A stretch of DNA of 64,000 nt from Streptococcus sp. 29896 (GCF_032594915.1 NZ_CP118733.1:806001-870000), one strand, 5' to 3'; positions 28,069-36,842 are shown, counted from the stretch's first letter. Program-made: numbers and translations. Notes: generated from the sequence alone by a model not told the origin.

Positions 28069-28877
28069 ACCTCCTACTTGCGACAGCTAAAATGCCTCGC
28101 TCAACTTATTATTATCAAGTCAAGCAACTGGATAAACCCGACAAGAACAAAGCCATTAAGGCTGAAATTCAAGCCATTTATGATGACCATAAAGGTAATT
28201 ACGGCTATCGTCGGATTTATTTAGAACTCAGAAATCGAGGTTTCTTCATCAACCACAAAAAGGTGCAGCGCTTGATGACAGTCATGGGCTTAGCGGCTCG
28301 TATTCGTCGTAAGCGCAAGTATGCTTCTTACAAAGGTGAGTTGGGTAAGAAGGCTGATAATCTGATTAAACGTCAGTTTGAGGGATCTAAGCCTTATGAA
28401 AAATGTTATACCGATGTGACGGAGTTTGCTTTGCCTGAAGGGAAACTCTACTTATCGCCTGTTCTTGACGGCTATAATAGTGAGATTATTGATTTTACCC
28501 TGTCTCGGTCACCTGACTTGAAACAGGTTCAAACCATGCTTGCGAAGGCTTTTCCAGCAGATTTATACAGTGGGACTATTCTCCACAGCGATCAAGGTTG
28601 GCAATACCAGCACCAGTCTTACCATTACTTTTTGGAAACCAAAGGCATTCGACCATCCATGTCCCGCAAAGGGAATAGCCCAGATAATGGGATGATGGAG
28701 TCTTTCTTTGGCATTCTCAAATCTGAAATGTTTTATGGACTCGAGACATCTTATCAATCACTTGATGAGCTTGAAGAAGCTATTACAGATTATATTTTTT
28801 ACTACAACAACAAACGAATAAAAGCAAAATTAAAAGGACTTAGTCCTGTCCAATACAGAACTAAATCCTTTCAATAA
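28044..28877 (+). CDS. IS3-family transposase OrfB, DDE integrase (copy 2)
   Basis: This 277-residue protein has an intact DDE triad. It differs from the other two copies by a single residue, Asp in place of Glu in the segment KQLDKPDK near the N terminus, outside the catalytic core. Confidence 0.95.
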   Translation: MVQGGFRLDLLLATAKMPRSTYYYQVKQLDKPDKNKAIKAEIQAIYDDHKGNYGYRRIYLELRNRGFFINHKKVQRLMTVMGLAARIRRKRKYASYKGELGKKADNLIKRQFEGSKPYEKCYTDVTEFALPEGKLYLSPVLDGYNSEIIDFTLSRSPDLKQVQTMLAKAFPADLYSGTILHSDQGWQYQHQSYHYFLETKGIRPSMSRKGNSPDNGMMESFFGILKSEMFYGLETSYQSLDELEEAITDYIFYYNNKRIKAKLKGLSPVQYRTKSFQ

Positions 28878-28965
28878 TTATTTGTCCAACTTTTTGGGGG
28901 CAGTTCAGTCTTGTACCAGCTCCTTTTTTATGATAGAATTGAAACAAATTTATGGAGGTAACTAT

Positions 28966-29460
28966 ATGCAAATCAAGCCCATGCAAACTAAGGAGGAGAT
29001 TAAAGGCAAGGCTTATGTCCATTGGAAGGTTTGGCAGGAAGCCTATGCAGATTTGTTACCGCAGGATTTTCTCCAAAAAACCTACACCTTGGAGCGCTGT
29101 CAGGACTGGGCCTTTCGCTATCCTCAGAATATCTTGGTAGCACTGGAGGATGAACAGGTGGTTGGCTTTGTTTGTTACGGTGCCAGTAGTCAGGAGGACT
29201 TGCAGGAGTCTGGTGAGATATACGCCCTCTATGTTTTGGCGGATTTCTATGATCGTGGGATTGGCTACCAGTTGATGCAGGCAGCTTTGGAGAAATTGCA
29301 GAGCTACGAAACTATTTCCCTCTGGGTCTTGGAGGGAAATGCGCGTGCAATTGCTTTTTATGAACGAGTTGGCTTTCGCTTTGATGGACTTGAGAAGACT
29401 GTCCATCTTGGTGAAGAGCGAAGGGAATACCGCATGCAATTGACACTTTCAAAAAAATAA
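28966..29460 (+). CDS. GNAT-family N-acetyltransferase
   Basis: This 164-residue acetyltransferase has the acetyl-CoA loop DRGIGYQLMQAALEKL and the C-terminal NARAIAFYERVGFRF typical of GNAT enzymes. The substrate is unknown. The start at 28966 (MQIKPMQTKE) is fixed by GGAGGT 6 bp upstream; the in-frame sequence before it comes from the end of IS copy 2. TATGATAGAAT about 30 bp upstream, just past the split terminator, may be its promoter. Confidence 0.85.
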   Translation: MQIKPMQTKEEIKGKAYVHWKVWQEAYADLLPQDFLQKTYTLERCQDWAFRYPQNILVALEDEQVVGFVCYGASSQEDLQESGEIYALYVLADFYDRGIGYQLMQAALEKLQSYETISLWVLEGNARAIAFYERVGFRFDGLEKTVHLGEERREYRMQLTLSKK

Positions 29461-29472
29461 CACATTATTATA

Positions 29473-29502
29473 TTGATAACTCTTTTTTGTCTGTGCTATA
29501 AT
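29473..29502 (+). promoter_or_regulatory. Promoter of the epimerase-like gene
   Basis: TTGATA (29473-29478), an 18-bp spacer, then TATAAT (29497-29502) preceded by TGC. AAGGAGGAA follows at about 29514-29522. Confidence 0.65.
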
Positions 29503-29526
29503 AAGGCTGAGACAAGGAGGAATCTT

Positions 29527-30432
29527 ATGATATTACTAACAAATCATCGCCTGAGAGTCGAAATTTCTGAACCAGGCGAACGGCCAAATGATACTTTTCG
29601 CTTTGACCGTGCGGGCTTTATTTCAGATGTTACCTTAGACGGAGATACGCATTTTGGTGCCAATGAACCCATGAATTTACGGCATTTATCTTCGGGTGGA
29701 AGAGGGCTTTGCTGCGAGTTTTCTGGGGATTTTGCTACGGGTGCCCAGGTTGGCGACTACTTTCCCAAATTGGGCGTCGGCTTGATCAAGCAAGATAGTG
29801 ATCTGGGCTACCAATTTGCCCATAAGTACGATGAGGTCATTCCTTATCCTGTTACCGTTACCCAGACGGAAACCTCTGCTACATTTTTTACGGAAGCTGT
29901 CCCTTGCATGGGTATTGCTGCGGAGGTTGAGAAGACCATTCGGATTGAGGACAATATCCTTATTCTAGAAGCGACTATTACCAATGTTGGTGAGAAGGCA
30001 TTTGAAACGGAAGAATATTGCCATAATTTTCTCAGTATCGACGGTATGGCAATCTCACCTGATTACCGTTTGGACTTGCCAGATATGAATGACCTGGGGC
30101 AGGAACGTCTCGATGGTTTTGGAGGCTATGACCATAACAATTTTATAGCAGACGGCAAGGCCATTGCTTTTGAAAAATGCGAGACCGATGTTTCGCTCAG
30201 TGTTCTTAGCACGGACAAGGCAAGCCTCGGTGAGACCTTTACCTGGAAACTCAGCCATAAGGGAGCGCAAGCAAGTGTGACTGGGATTGACCATGTTAAA
30301 CCGACCAGTCTGCTCCTCTGGGCGACAGATCACATCGTTAGCCCAGAAATCATCCAGACCATCTGCCTCGCTCCAGGTCAGAGTCATACTTGGTCACGTC
30401 GCTGGATTTTCGAAGCCAACCCTCGTTGGTAA
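29527..30432 (+). CDS. Aldose epimerase / galactose mutarotase-like protein
   Basis: This 301-residue soluble protein resembles the galactose-mutarotase-like sugar-binding fold: beta-rich throughout, with EEYCHNFLSIDGMAISPDY, similar to the His-containing motif of putative aldose epimerases. The assignment rests on that motif and overall pattern, so the substrate and even the activity are uncertain. The start follows AAGGAGGAA by 4-5 bp. A degraded dispersed repeat follows. Confidence 0.55.
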   Translation: MILLTNHRLRVEISEPGERPNDTFRFDRAGFISDVTLDGDTHFGANEPMNLRHLSSGGRGLCCEFSGDFATGAQVGDYFPKLGVGLIKQDSDLGYQFAHKYDEVIPYPVTVTQTETSATFFTEAVPCMGIAAEVEKTIRIEDNILILEATITNVGEKAFETEEYCHNFLSIDGMAISPDYRLDLPDMNDLGQERLDGFGGYDHNNFIADGKAIAFEKCETDVSLSVLSTDKASLGETFTWKLSHKGAQASVTGIDHVKPTSLLLWATDHIVSPEIIQTICLAPGQSHTWSRRWIFEANPRW

Positions 30433-30765
30433 GGAAAATTAAGAGGAAGTGGGAAGGACTCAATCAACCACTGCACTGAGATATTGACACGAACTCTAAG
30501 AAGCGAGGCTAGAGTTTTTGCCCAGCCTAAAAGTGACAATCAGAGTAATAAAAAAGTTATCACAGATGAGACATTCAAATAGATTAAGGTCCTGCTTGCT
30601 ACTATGAATGAGGGAATGATTTTAAAAGTAGAGGTTGGCTTAGTTCCTTATGGCTATGTAGGCGAAAATACAATTTCAAATATAAACCAGAAAATATGCG
30701 CAAAGGAAATTGTGTTGTCAAGTTGAGAATCCTAATATATTTGATTGAGAATAGAGGTATTTAAA
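30433..30765. other. Gap with degraded repeat and no convincing gene
   Basis: This 333-bp gap contains the inverted repeat fragment described at 30442-30500. It also holds a 40-codon frame at 30604-30726 that lacks a ribosome site; I do not call that a gene. Confidence 0.5.
30442..30500 (-). repeat. Degraded inverted fragment of the 137-bp repeat
   Basis: The 30 bases at 30461-30490, read on the minus strand, match the first 30 bases of the repeats at 1054 and 13631 with two changes. GTGGGAA from the other end of the repeat sits directly beside them at 30449-30455, so the middle of the element is deleted. A further short match (GTGTTAACATCTCAG) is at about 31116-31130. Confidence 0.65.
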
Positions 30766-31086
30766 ATGAATTCTGAATTTAGAAAAAAGGTTTGCGAAGC
30801 AGTATCAAATTTTGATTCAAGTTTTCGCGAGATGGGACTGTCACAGGTTACCTATTCACGTGCATATCATTTGCTAGATAAGATAAAGTCGGAAGTTAAT
30901 AATGAGAGTATTAATGGCGTTGCCTTTAATTTGAAGATTCGTTATTTTTATGATTACTTTTGTCGAGAGTTGATGCCTGGTGGAATTGTTCTTTCTGAAC
31001 AAGCACAGAAAGATTTTTCGGATATTTCTGACTTAGCAAATGCACCGGAGTTATTGAGAGACATTCATAGTCCTATTGGCTTTTAA
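30766..31086 (+). CDS. Small hypothetical protein (106 aa)
   Basis: I do not recognise this 106-residue soluble protein, MNSEFRKKVCEAVSNFDSSF onward. It is predicted as all-helical, with no signal or membrane segment. AGAGG 8 bp before the ATG sets the start. It is AT-rich compared with neighbouring metabolic genes and is bordered by repeat fragments on both sides, which suggests an accessory gene. Confidence 0.6.
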   Translation: MNSEFRKKVCEAVSNFDSSFREMGLSQVTYSRAYHLLDKIKSEVNNESINGVAFNLKIRYFYDYFCRELMPGGIVLSEQAQKDFSDISDLANAPELLRDIHSPIGF

Positions 31087-31307
31087 GTTCAATTAGCTAC
31101 TAATGTTGTTAGGTTTGTGTTAACATCTCAGTTCCTTGTCTGAAAGGTACTTCATAGGACTATATCATGTCTTTACTAGCAAAATTTTATGTACCTTTGG
31201 CTGTAATTTTGTGAAAATATTTTGAATAGATGCGTGTAGCAAAAAATGTTACATGCATTTATTCACGTATTCGGCATGAATCAAGGCTAGTCTACCCTGG
31301 CTTTTTT

Positions 31308-31316
31308 TGTTACAAT
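31308..31316 (+). promoter_or_regulatory. Extended -10 promoter of the HExxH protein gene
   Basis: TGTTACAAT lies 27 bp before the ATG, with GGAGG between them. Upstream (about 31224-31264) an inverted repeat GAATAgATGC..TGTA / TACATGCATtTATTC could be an operator or a terminator of the previous gene. Confidence 0.5.
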
Positions 31317-31342
31317 AGAGCAAGAAAGATTGGAGGAGTTCG

Positions 31343-32074
31343 ATGAAGAATCTATTTTTAGTGACAGATGAGACTCAATTAAAAGATTACGAGTATTTTG
31401 TTGCCTCTCATCAAAACATCCTACAAAACTATATTACCTACTTACAAGACCAGTTTCAGGTTGAAGAATTGCCTCAGGCAATCATCTGGGCTGATGATGA
31501 GGCTGCAACTGGCTTCATCCGAGAATGCCCTATCCCAGCTTATACAAATGATATTCGTATGGTGATGACACCGGATTTGGAAGTTTGGAAGGACATCTAT
31601 CTTAAACAAATAGAGAATTATTCTACTGAAGATACACAAGAAATTGTAGCCCATTATCATTCTCTATCAGATAACCATTTGCTACAAATTATTGGACATG
31701 AATTGGCTCATCAGAGTGAACAGTTTTTGGACTATGAAGAAGAAACTATGTGGTTTGAAGAAGGTATGGTAGAATATATCAGTCGTCGTTATTTTCTTAC
31801 TGATGAAGAATTTATGAGGGAAAAACAAATCAATCAGCAGCTAGTTAATCTTTTTCAAACAAAAAATGATAATTGTCCCTTGTCTCAATTTGGTCAAGCA
31901 ACCTCTGAGAGAGATTATGCCTCCATTTTTTACGAATACTGGCGTAGTTTCCTATCAATCGACCTTCTTGTCGAACGATTTGGAACAGTAGAAGATGTTT
32001 TTTTCTCCTATCATACTTGGCACAATCAAGGGAGGCCAGTTGATTTATTAACTTGGTTTCAACTAGAAATATAG
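31343..32074 (+). CDS. Putative zinc metallopeptidase-like protein (gluzincin motif)
   Basis: This 243-residue protein has no signal peptide. HELAH (119-123) followed by WFEEGMVEYIS (Glu139/140) is the HExxH...E arrangement of gluzincin peptidases such as the M1 and thermolysin groups. The rest of the protein matches nothing I know. A cytoplasmic peptidase or peptidase-like fold is likely; the substrate is unknown. The start is fixed by GGAGG 8 bp upstream. It is followed after 12 bp by the Nudix gene and may be co-transcribed with it. Confidence 0.65.
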   Translation: MKNLFLVTDETQLKDYEYFVASHQNILQNYITYLQDQFQVEELPQAIIWADDEAATGFIRECPIPAYTNDIRMVMTPDLEVWKDIYLKQIENYSTEDTQEIVAHYHSLSDNHLLQIIGHELAHQSEQFLDYEEETMWFEEGMVEYISRRYFLTDEEFMREKQINQQLVNLFQTKNDNCPLSQFGQATSERDYASIFYEYWRSFLSIDLLVERFGTVEDVFFSYHTWHNQGRPVDLLTWFQLEI

Positions 32075-32086
32075 AAAGAGGTCCCC

Positions 32087-32554
32087 ATGTCCCGCAAACA
32101 AACCGTTACCCTGACCAATATGTGCCTGATTGAGGATAAGAATGGCAAGGTCCTTGTACAAATTCGTGATCCCAAGCGCTATCGCTGGTCGGGAGCTGCC
32201 TTTCCCGGAGGTCACGTTGAAGAAGGCGAAAATTTCCACGATTCAGTGGTCCGTGAGGTTCAGGAAGAAACTGGCTTGGTCATTCACAAGGCCCGTCTAG
32301 TTGGTATTAAGCATTGGCCTGATCAGGATGGCCATCGCTACATGGTCTTGCTCTACAAGGCGACTGACTTTTCTGGGCAGATTCGCTCCTCAGAAGAAGG
32401 TGAGGTTTTGTGGGTGGACAAGGCAGAGCTGGCAAACATGGACCTAGCCTATGACCTGCTTGAAGTCCTCAAAGTCATGGATAGCCCTGATTTGTCGGAA
32501 TTTTTTTATACGGAAAAAGATTCTGAGGGTGAATGGGATAAGAATTATCGTTAA
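32087..32554 (+). CDS. Nudix hydrolase (MutT-like)
   Basis: This 155-residue protein has a complete Nudix box, G42-x5-E48-x7-R56-E-V-x-E-E-x-G, in the sequence GGHVEEGENFHDSVVREVQE and following residues. It hydrolyses a nucleoside diphosphate linked to another group; a role in cleaning oxidised nucleotides (8-oxo-dGTP type) is plausible but not proven. AAAGAGG precedes the start, and a hairpin terminator follows the stop directly. Confidence 0.88.
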   Translation: MSRKQTVTLTNMCLIEDKNGKVLVQIRDPKRYRWSGAAFPGGHVEEGENFHDSVVREVQEETGLVIHKARLVGIKHWPDQDGHRYMVLLYKATDFSGQIRSSEEGEVLWVDKAELANMDLAYDLLEVLKVMDSPDLSEFFYTEKDSEGEWDKNYR

Positions 32555-32583
32555 GAAACAGGTTTCAAACCGGTTTCTTTTTT
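32555..32583 (+). terminator. Terminator after the Nudix gene
   Basis: GAAACAGGTTT-ca-AACCGGTTTC followed by TTTTTT forms a long hairpin with one mismatch. Confidence 0.8.
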
Positions 32584-32608
32584 ATTTTTTTCAAAAAATA
32601 CAAGAAAA

Positions 32609-32659
32609 TGAATAAAAATTCACTTTCTTGTTGACAAATGTATAAAAATAAATTATACT
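32609..32659 (+). promoter_or_regulatory. Promoter with ARG-box operators, binding-protein gene 1
   Basis: The promoter is TTGACA (32631-32636), 17 bp, TATACT (32654-32659). TGAATAAAAATTCA at 32609-32622 is a perfect TGAAT-N4-ATTCA ARG box just upstream of the -35. A weaker copy, TGTATAAAAATAAA (32639-32652), lies in the spacer 30 bp downstream, about three helical turns. Control by ArgR/AhrC-type regulators is inferred. Confidence 0.6.
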
Positions 32660-32776
32660 GAGAACATCTTTTGATGAGAATGGTTGAAAAATGTGGGTAT
32701 TATAGGTTTTGAAGCCCGATGGGCTATCAAATAAAATCAGTATAAATATACGTTTTTGAATGGAAGGAGAATAAGT

Positions 32777-33592
32777 ATGAATTTGAAAAAGATTGTAATG
32801 GCAAGTTTTACAGCAGTAGCTGCTATGACCTTGGTAGCTTGTGGGAGTTCTGCAACTGATACTGAGGACACATCTCTGTCAAAAATTGAGGAAAAAGGCA
32901 GTCTGGTTGTGGCCTTGAGTCCTGAATTTGCACCTTTTGAATTTAAGACCTTGGTGGATGGAAAAGATACCTTGGTTGGAGCAGATATCGAACTAGCAAA
33001 GATTATCGGTGAGGAACTGGGTGTGGAAGTTGAATTTTCAGCAATGAGTTTTGATAATGTCTTAACCAGTGTTCAAAACGGTAAAGCAGATATTGCGATT
33101 TCTGGAATATCAGCCACTGAGGAACGGGCAAAGGTATTCGACTTCTCTCTCCCTTATTACACCTCGACAAATAAAATTATCATCAACAAGGCGGATGTGA
33201 ATGAATTTACCGATCTTGATTCCTTAGCAACAGCCAGCTTTGGGACACAAAAAGGTTCCATTCAAGAGCAAATAGCCAAAGAGAAATTTACTTCAGCTAC
33301 CATCGTCTCTCTAACGTCAAATGGTGAGCTGGTCAATCAGCTCAAGTCGCAACAATTAGATGCGGTCGTATTTGAAGAACCAATTGCTATGGCCTATGTT
33401 GCCAAAAATGATGACTTAATGCTTCTTGATGTCGAAGTAACAAGCAGCTATTCAGATGCCTACGCTATTGCCATACCAAAAGGAAGTGAAGCCTTGAAGG
33501 AAAAAATTGATACCGTTGTGAAGGACTTAGTTGAATCTGGTAAAATGGATCAATTTGTTCAAGAAGCATATGATCTTTCTATTCAGCAATAA
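32777..33592 (+). CDS. Amino-acid ABC transporter substrate-binding lipoprotein 1
   Basis: This 271-residue lipoprotein has a lipobox (LVAC at about 26-29) and then a type-3 periplasmic-binding fold (LVVALSPEFAPFEF, VGADIELAKIIGEELGVEVE, NGKADIAISGISATEERAKV). It belongs to the polar amino-acid family and is a paralog of the protein at 36957. No permease or ATPase is adjacent, so it must feed a transporter encoded elsewhere. ARG boxes at its promoter suggest arginine, as for the pneumococcal arginine-binding proteins AbpA/AbpB. AAGGAGA sets the start at 32777. A roughly 110-nt leader with an AGCCC-gat-GGGCT hairpin precedes it. Confidence 0.88.
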   Translation: MNLKKIVMASFTAVAAMTLVACGSSATDTEDTSLSKIEEKGSLVVALSPEFAPFEFKTLVDGKDTLVGADIELAKIIGEELGVEVEFSAMSFDNVLTSVQNGKADIAISGISATEERAKVFDFSLPYYTSTNKIIINKADVNEFTDLDSLATASFGTQKGSIQEQIAKEKFTSATIVSLTSNGELVNQLKSQQLDAVVFEEPIAMAYVAKNDDLMLLDVEVTSSYSDAYAIAIPKGSEALKEKIDTVVKDLVESGKMDQFVQEAYDLSIQQ

Positions 33593-33622
33593 ATCTTAGC
33601 TCTAAGCGTTCAATAAACAGTG

Positions 33623-33649
33623 AAACTCCTAGAATTCTAGGAGTTTTTT
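33623..33649 (+). terminator. Terminator after binding protein 1
   Basis: AAACTCCTAG-aatt-CTAGGAGTTTTTT is a perfect hairpin with a T run. Confidence 0.9.
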
Positions 33650-33696
33650 GATGATAGAATGATAATTTTAGAGTGGTAGAAGGGGAGGTCTGAAGC

Positions 33697-34569
33697 TTAG
33701 CTTTTTCTTGAATGAAGTAGCCATTGTGCCACTAGTTTGATTATCAAAGTCGAGCTGAACAAGATTCCAAAGAAATATCCTGAGAATACCATCAATTGTT
33801 TCCAAACAGGCTGGCTGGTTAAGCCTGGTTGTAGTATGGGATAGTCCAGTTGGAAGCTAAAGGAAAATAGACGAGAAGAAATATATAAGCTTATCAATAA
33901 GCAAGTGAACCAAGCCAGTCCTAGGACCAAGCAGGTCAAACTGAGATGGGTAGAGTAGGAAGCCGGGCTAATTTGATTCATGATTAAAAAACTGCGGTGG
34001 TGTTTGCGGTCGGAAATGACCAACCAAAGAGCATGAGCAATAAGCAGCAAGGGGAATACGTAAAAAAGAAATGGAAAGAGATTGCTTAATAACAAGTAGA
34101 AATCTTTGGGAGCTTTCTGATAACGATGGATTTTGTTCCTGCTGATCAGTTCGCCGAGACGGAAGGTTTCTTCCTGAAGTTGGTTCAGGGTAAAACCGTA
34201 TACTTGCTGTCCTGCTTGTTTCCAAGTCAGTAGTTGCCTGTAAAGTTCCAATTGTAGGCGGACTACCGTTTGACTTTTTCCTTCCAGGTGTTCTTTTTCT
34301 AGGTAGTATGCAGATAATTGCATCACTGTTCGGTAGTGATTTTCCATCTCAGCTGTCCAATCTTTCTTCGCTCGATTTTCTGGCAAGAGGGCTTGGCTAC
34401 TTTCCTTGTTTAGACGGATAAGTTCTTGTCGTTCTTCCTGAGCCAACTGGTCGGCTTGAAAAAGGGTGCGATAAGATAGCCCAAAAACGAGTCCACTGAT
34501 GGCTAAGAAGGAGATTAGCAGGATATGGTGACGCAGCAAACGTCGTAGAAAAAACGGAAACAAGCTCAT
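33697..34569 (-). CDS. ABC-2-type exporter membrane subunit, short form
   Basis: This 290-residue membrane protein has one N-terminal segment (ILLISFLAISGLVFGL), a long extracytoplasmic domain (about 35-160, charged) and then roughly four membrane segments in the C-terminal third. That layout is typical of ABC-2 permeases with a large loop between TM1 and TM2. It is the last gene of a three-gene operon; its ATG overlaps the upstream stop by 4 nt (ATGA). The cargo is unknown. Confidence 0.7.
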   Translation of the reverse strand: MSLFPFFLRRLLRHHILLISFLAISGLVFGLSYRTLFQADQLAQEERQELIRLNKESSQALLPENRAKKDWTAEMENHYRTVMQLSAYYLEKEHLEGKSQTVVRLQLELYRQLLTWKQAGQQVYGFTLNQLQEETFRLGELISRNKIHRYQKAPKDFYLLLSNLFPFLFYVFPLLLIAHALWLVISDRKHHRSFLIMNQISPASYSTHLSLTCLVLGLAWFTCLLISLYISSRLFSFSFQLDYPILQPGLTSQPVWKQLMVFSGYFFGILFSSTLIIKLVAQWLLHSRKS

Positions 34570-35444
34570 TCTTTTTTCTCCTCTCCGAAAATTTCTGTAT
34601 AGAGCCGCTCAGCTTGACCTTGAACAGGATGGATAGAGAGTAATTGGATTGGGAGACTTGTCAGGGCCCGCATCACCTGATCAAGACTGACTTCATGACT
34701 ATCGATTTGTATCAGATTGTCTTTCAGATAGAGGGGAAAAGTCTTTGAAAGAGCTTGAAAAGCTAACTGATTGTCACTAGTATCAATTTGATAAACCTGC
34801 CCTACTGTCGATAAGCTTCGTTCGATTAATTTACCATTTTTCAAAAAAAGGAGCTGGTCAGTCAGTTGATCCACTTCGTTGAGGTGATGTGAGGAGACGA
34901 TGATTGTTGATCCATTTTTTGCCATTTTTAGCAGTAAATTCCGGGTTTGGATATAGCTGGCTGGGTCGAGTCCATTGAGTGGTTCATCCAAGAGGATCAG
35001 TTCAGGCTCAATCATGATTCCAAGAGCTAGCAAGAGGTGTTGCTTCATACCAAGTGAGTAGGATTTGACAGGTCGATGGACATAGTCTGCAATTCCGATT
35101 TCTTCAATGACCTGTGCAGTTCGTTCTTTATCCAAGCCTTGTGCCTTTTGCACGAATTTTAAATGCTCTAAGCCGGTTAATTCAGGGTAGAGAATGCGGT
35201 TGTCTTGTAAATAAGCAAACTTTTGATAGATTTTTCGATCGGTATTTGGCAGTCCCAGAATGTCAATGCTACCTTGGTCGGGTGTTTGGAGGTTGGCGAT
35301 GCAGTCCAATAAGGTTGTTTTTCCTGCCCCGTTTGGACCGATAAGCGCCCAAATTCCTGGTCGGTCAATTTCTAGAGACAATTGATCTAGAATGCTACGT
35401 TTTCCATAGGTTTTTGATAGATTGTGAATGGCTAATTTCATCAT
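34566..35444 (-). CDS. ABC exporter ATP-binding protein
   Basis: This 292-residue ATPase has Walker A GPNGAGKTT, signature YSLGMKQ, Walker B LILLDEPLNGLDP and SSH. This form of signature and the extra C-terminal domain are typical of drug, antibiotic or bacteriocin-type ABC-2 exporters. It sits between two membrane subunits, one on either side, in a tightly packed operon. The start can be either of two adjacent ATGs (35444 or 35441). A role in self-protection or secretion is possible; nothing nearby encodes a peptide product. Confidence 0.88.
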   Translation of the reverse strand: MMKLAIHNLSKTYGKRSILDQLSLEIDRPGIWALIGPNGAGKTTLLDCIANLQTPDQGSIDILGLPNTDRKIYQKFAYLQDNRILYPELTGLEHLKFVQKAQGLDKERTAQVIEEIGIADYVHRPVKSYSLGMKQHLLLALGIMIEPELILLDEPLNGLDPASYIQTRNLLLKMAKNGSTIIVSSHHLNEVDQLTDQLLFLKNGKLIERSLSTVGQVYQIDTSDNQLAFQALSKTFPLYLKDNLIQIDSHEVSLDQVMRALTSLPIQLLSIHPVQGQAERLYTEIFGEEKKE

Positions 35445-36677
35445 TTAAACCTCCCTAGTATCGTGAGTGAGACTGAAATAGAGTAGTCCATAGACCAAGC
35501 AACTTGCGACAGAAAGAACAAGGTAGGCATGGGAGAAGGAGAATTGCTGGTTATTGGTATGAACCAGCAGGCTGCCATCTGCGATAGCGCCAGCATTCCA
35601 AAGGGCAAAAGGATTTAAAGGATGCTGGATCCAAGATCCTCCGAGGGAAAAAACCAAGGTCAATAGACAGCCAGACAAGGGACTTTTTGTCACATGTGTC
35701 ACCAATTGAGCCAAACCGAGGATTAAAAAGAGATAGAGAAGTTCCAGCCCAAAACTGATCAAAACTGCCTGATAAATCGGCTTGATGATTAGCTCCACCT
35801 GGGAATGAGGGACAAAGTTATCGATTCCATTTGAGATATAGTGAGTGATAGGGTAGGACCAGCTAGAGGCGCCATTTACCAGAAAAATGATTGAATAGTG
35901 AAGAGTATAAACAGTTATATAAGAGAAAAGGAAGAGTCCAAGAAAGGCAAGGGTCTTGTGACTAATGATGGTTCGAGGTGACAAGCCCACAGTTTTTAGG
36001 AAGCGCCGTTGCCGATTGAGCCCTGTTTGATCTTTTGTATAAAAATCAGCAAAGAGCAGAAGAAAAAGTGGAAGTAGGTAGAGAATTCCCCAACCTTTTA
36101 GGCTAAACCAAATCTGATGACTGGTACCTTTTAGAGCCTGCTTGCCCAGACGATAGATCAATTCCCTGTCAGCCTCGGTCTCAAACTGATCAAATTCGGT
36201 CAGGAAATAATTGACAGGAAAGGCAGTAGGTAGTTGGTGCTCTTTTAGATAGCGGGAAACTGCGACAGTATTTTCAATCGTCTGGCTAGGAATATCATAA
36301 CTATCATAGGTCGTGGAGACATAAGCACCATCTCTCAAGAGATTCTGAATATTTTTCGTGTAAAAATAATTCCAATCTTCCTTTTCAACTGCTTCCAGTT
36401 CCATTTTGTAGGTATCTAAATAGCCCTCAATAAACTCTTTTTCCTCTTGATAGCTAGCCTCATCAATTAGCTCTTGTTGGTAGGCTGCCTCGATTTCATC
36501 CCCAAGATGCTCGAATCTGGAAAGGAATTGCTGGTAGTATTGAACCTTTTCTTCTTTTGCTACCTGATGGTTGTAGGAGAAATAAAGGGATTGGCCCAAA
36601 AGCAGAGCGCCTAGAAGAAACAGGAGGAAAACAAGTTTTTTCTGTCTAAAGAATTGTTTGAGTTCGATTTCTAGCAT
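35445..36677 (-). CDS. ABC-2-type exporter membrane subunit, long form
   Basis: This 410-residue polytopic protein begins with a basic stretch and TM1 (KKLVFLLFLLGALLLGQSLY). A long extracytoplasmic domain (about 40-180) follows, then five or so membrane segments in the C-terminal half. It is the first gene of the exporter operon, with AAGGAGA before the ATG and a promoter overlapped by an 18-bp palindrome. It pairs with the ATPase (34566) and the shorter permease (33697). The cargo is unknown. Confidence 0.72.
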   Translation of the reverse strand: MLEIELKQFFRQKKLVFLLFLLGALLLGQSLYFSYNHQVAKEEKVQYYQQFLSRFEHLGDEIEAAYQQELIDEASYQEEKEFIEGYLDTYKMELEAVEKEDWNYFYTKNIQNLLRDGAYVSTTYDSYDIPSQTIENTVAVSRYLKEHQLPTAFPVNYFLTEFDQFETEADRELIYRLGKQALKGTSHQIWFSLKGWGILYLLPLFLLLFADFYTKDQTGLNRQRRFLKTVGLSPRTIISHKTLAFLGLFLFSYITVYTLHYSIIFLVNGASSWSYPITHYISNGIDNFVPHSQVELIIKPIYQAVLISFGLELLYLFLILGLAQLVTHVTKSPLSGCLLTLVFSLGGSWIQHPLNPFALWNAGAIADGSLLVHTNNQQFSFSHAYLVLSVASCLVYGLLYFSLTHDTREV

Positions 36678-36708
36678 GTCTTCTCCTTATATTTTTTTGT
36701 ATTTGCAA

Positions 36709-36741
36709 GTATATTATATAATATACTAATTTTCTATGCAA
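36709..36741 (-). promoter_or_regulatory. Exporter operon promoter with palindromic operator
   Basis: On the minus strand this is TTGCAT (36736-36741), a 17-bp spacer, then TATAAT (36713-36718). The perfect 18-bp palindrome GTATATTATATAATATAC (36709-36726) covers the -10, where a dimeric repressor would block transcription. No repressor gene lies in the operon. Confidence 0.6.
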
Positions 36742-36842
36742 GAAATTCTACTAGAGAAAGCTAAAAAGTAAGAAGAAAGTAAGCAATTTTGCAGGTTTTT
36801 ATCCAGAAAAACTTGAATATTTGCAAAAATATGCAAAAGAAT

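Larger units (their letters stand above)
27478..28907 (+). mobile_element. IS3-family insertion sequence, copy 2 (1430 bp)
   Basis: It has the same ends and length as copy 1, with a 3-bp target duplication GTC (27475-27477 and 28908-28910). It differs from copies 1 and 3 by one base in orfB (T at 28133, changing Glu to Asp). It is inserted at the loop edge of the protease gene terminator, in the direction of that gene's transcription. Confidence 0.95.

Noticed and set aside
28882..28965. Longer N terminus for the acetyltransferase after IS copy 2
   Set aside because: Those codons come from the IS right end; GGAGGT directly precedes the ATG at 28966.
30604..30726. 40-codon frame MNEGMILKVEVG...
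   Set aside because: No ribosome site or promoter; it may be the remnant of a gene, but nothing supports expression.
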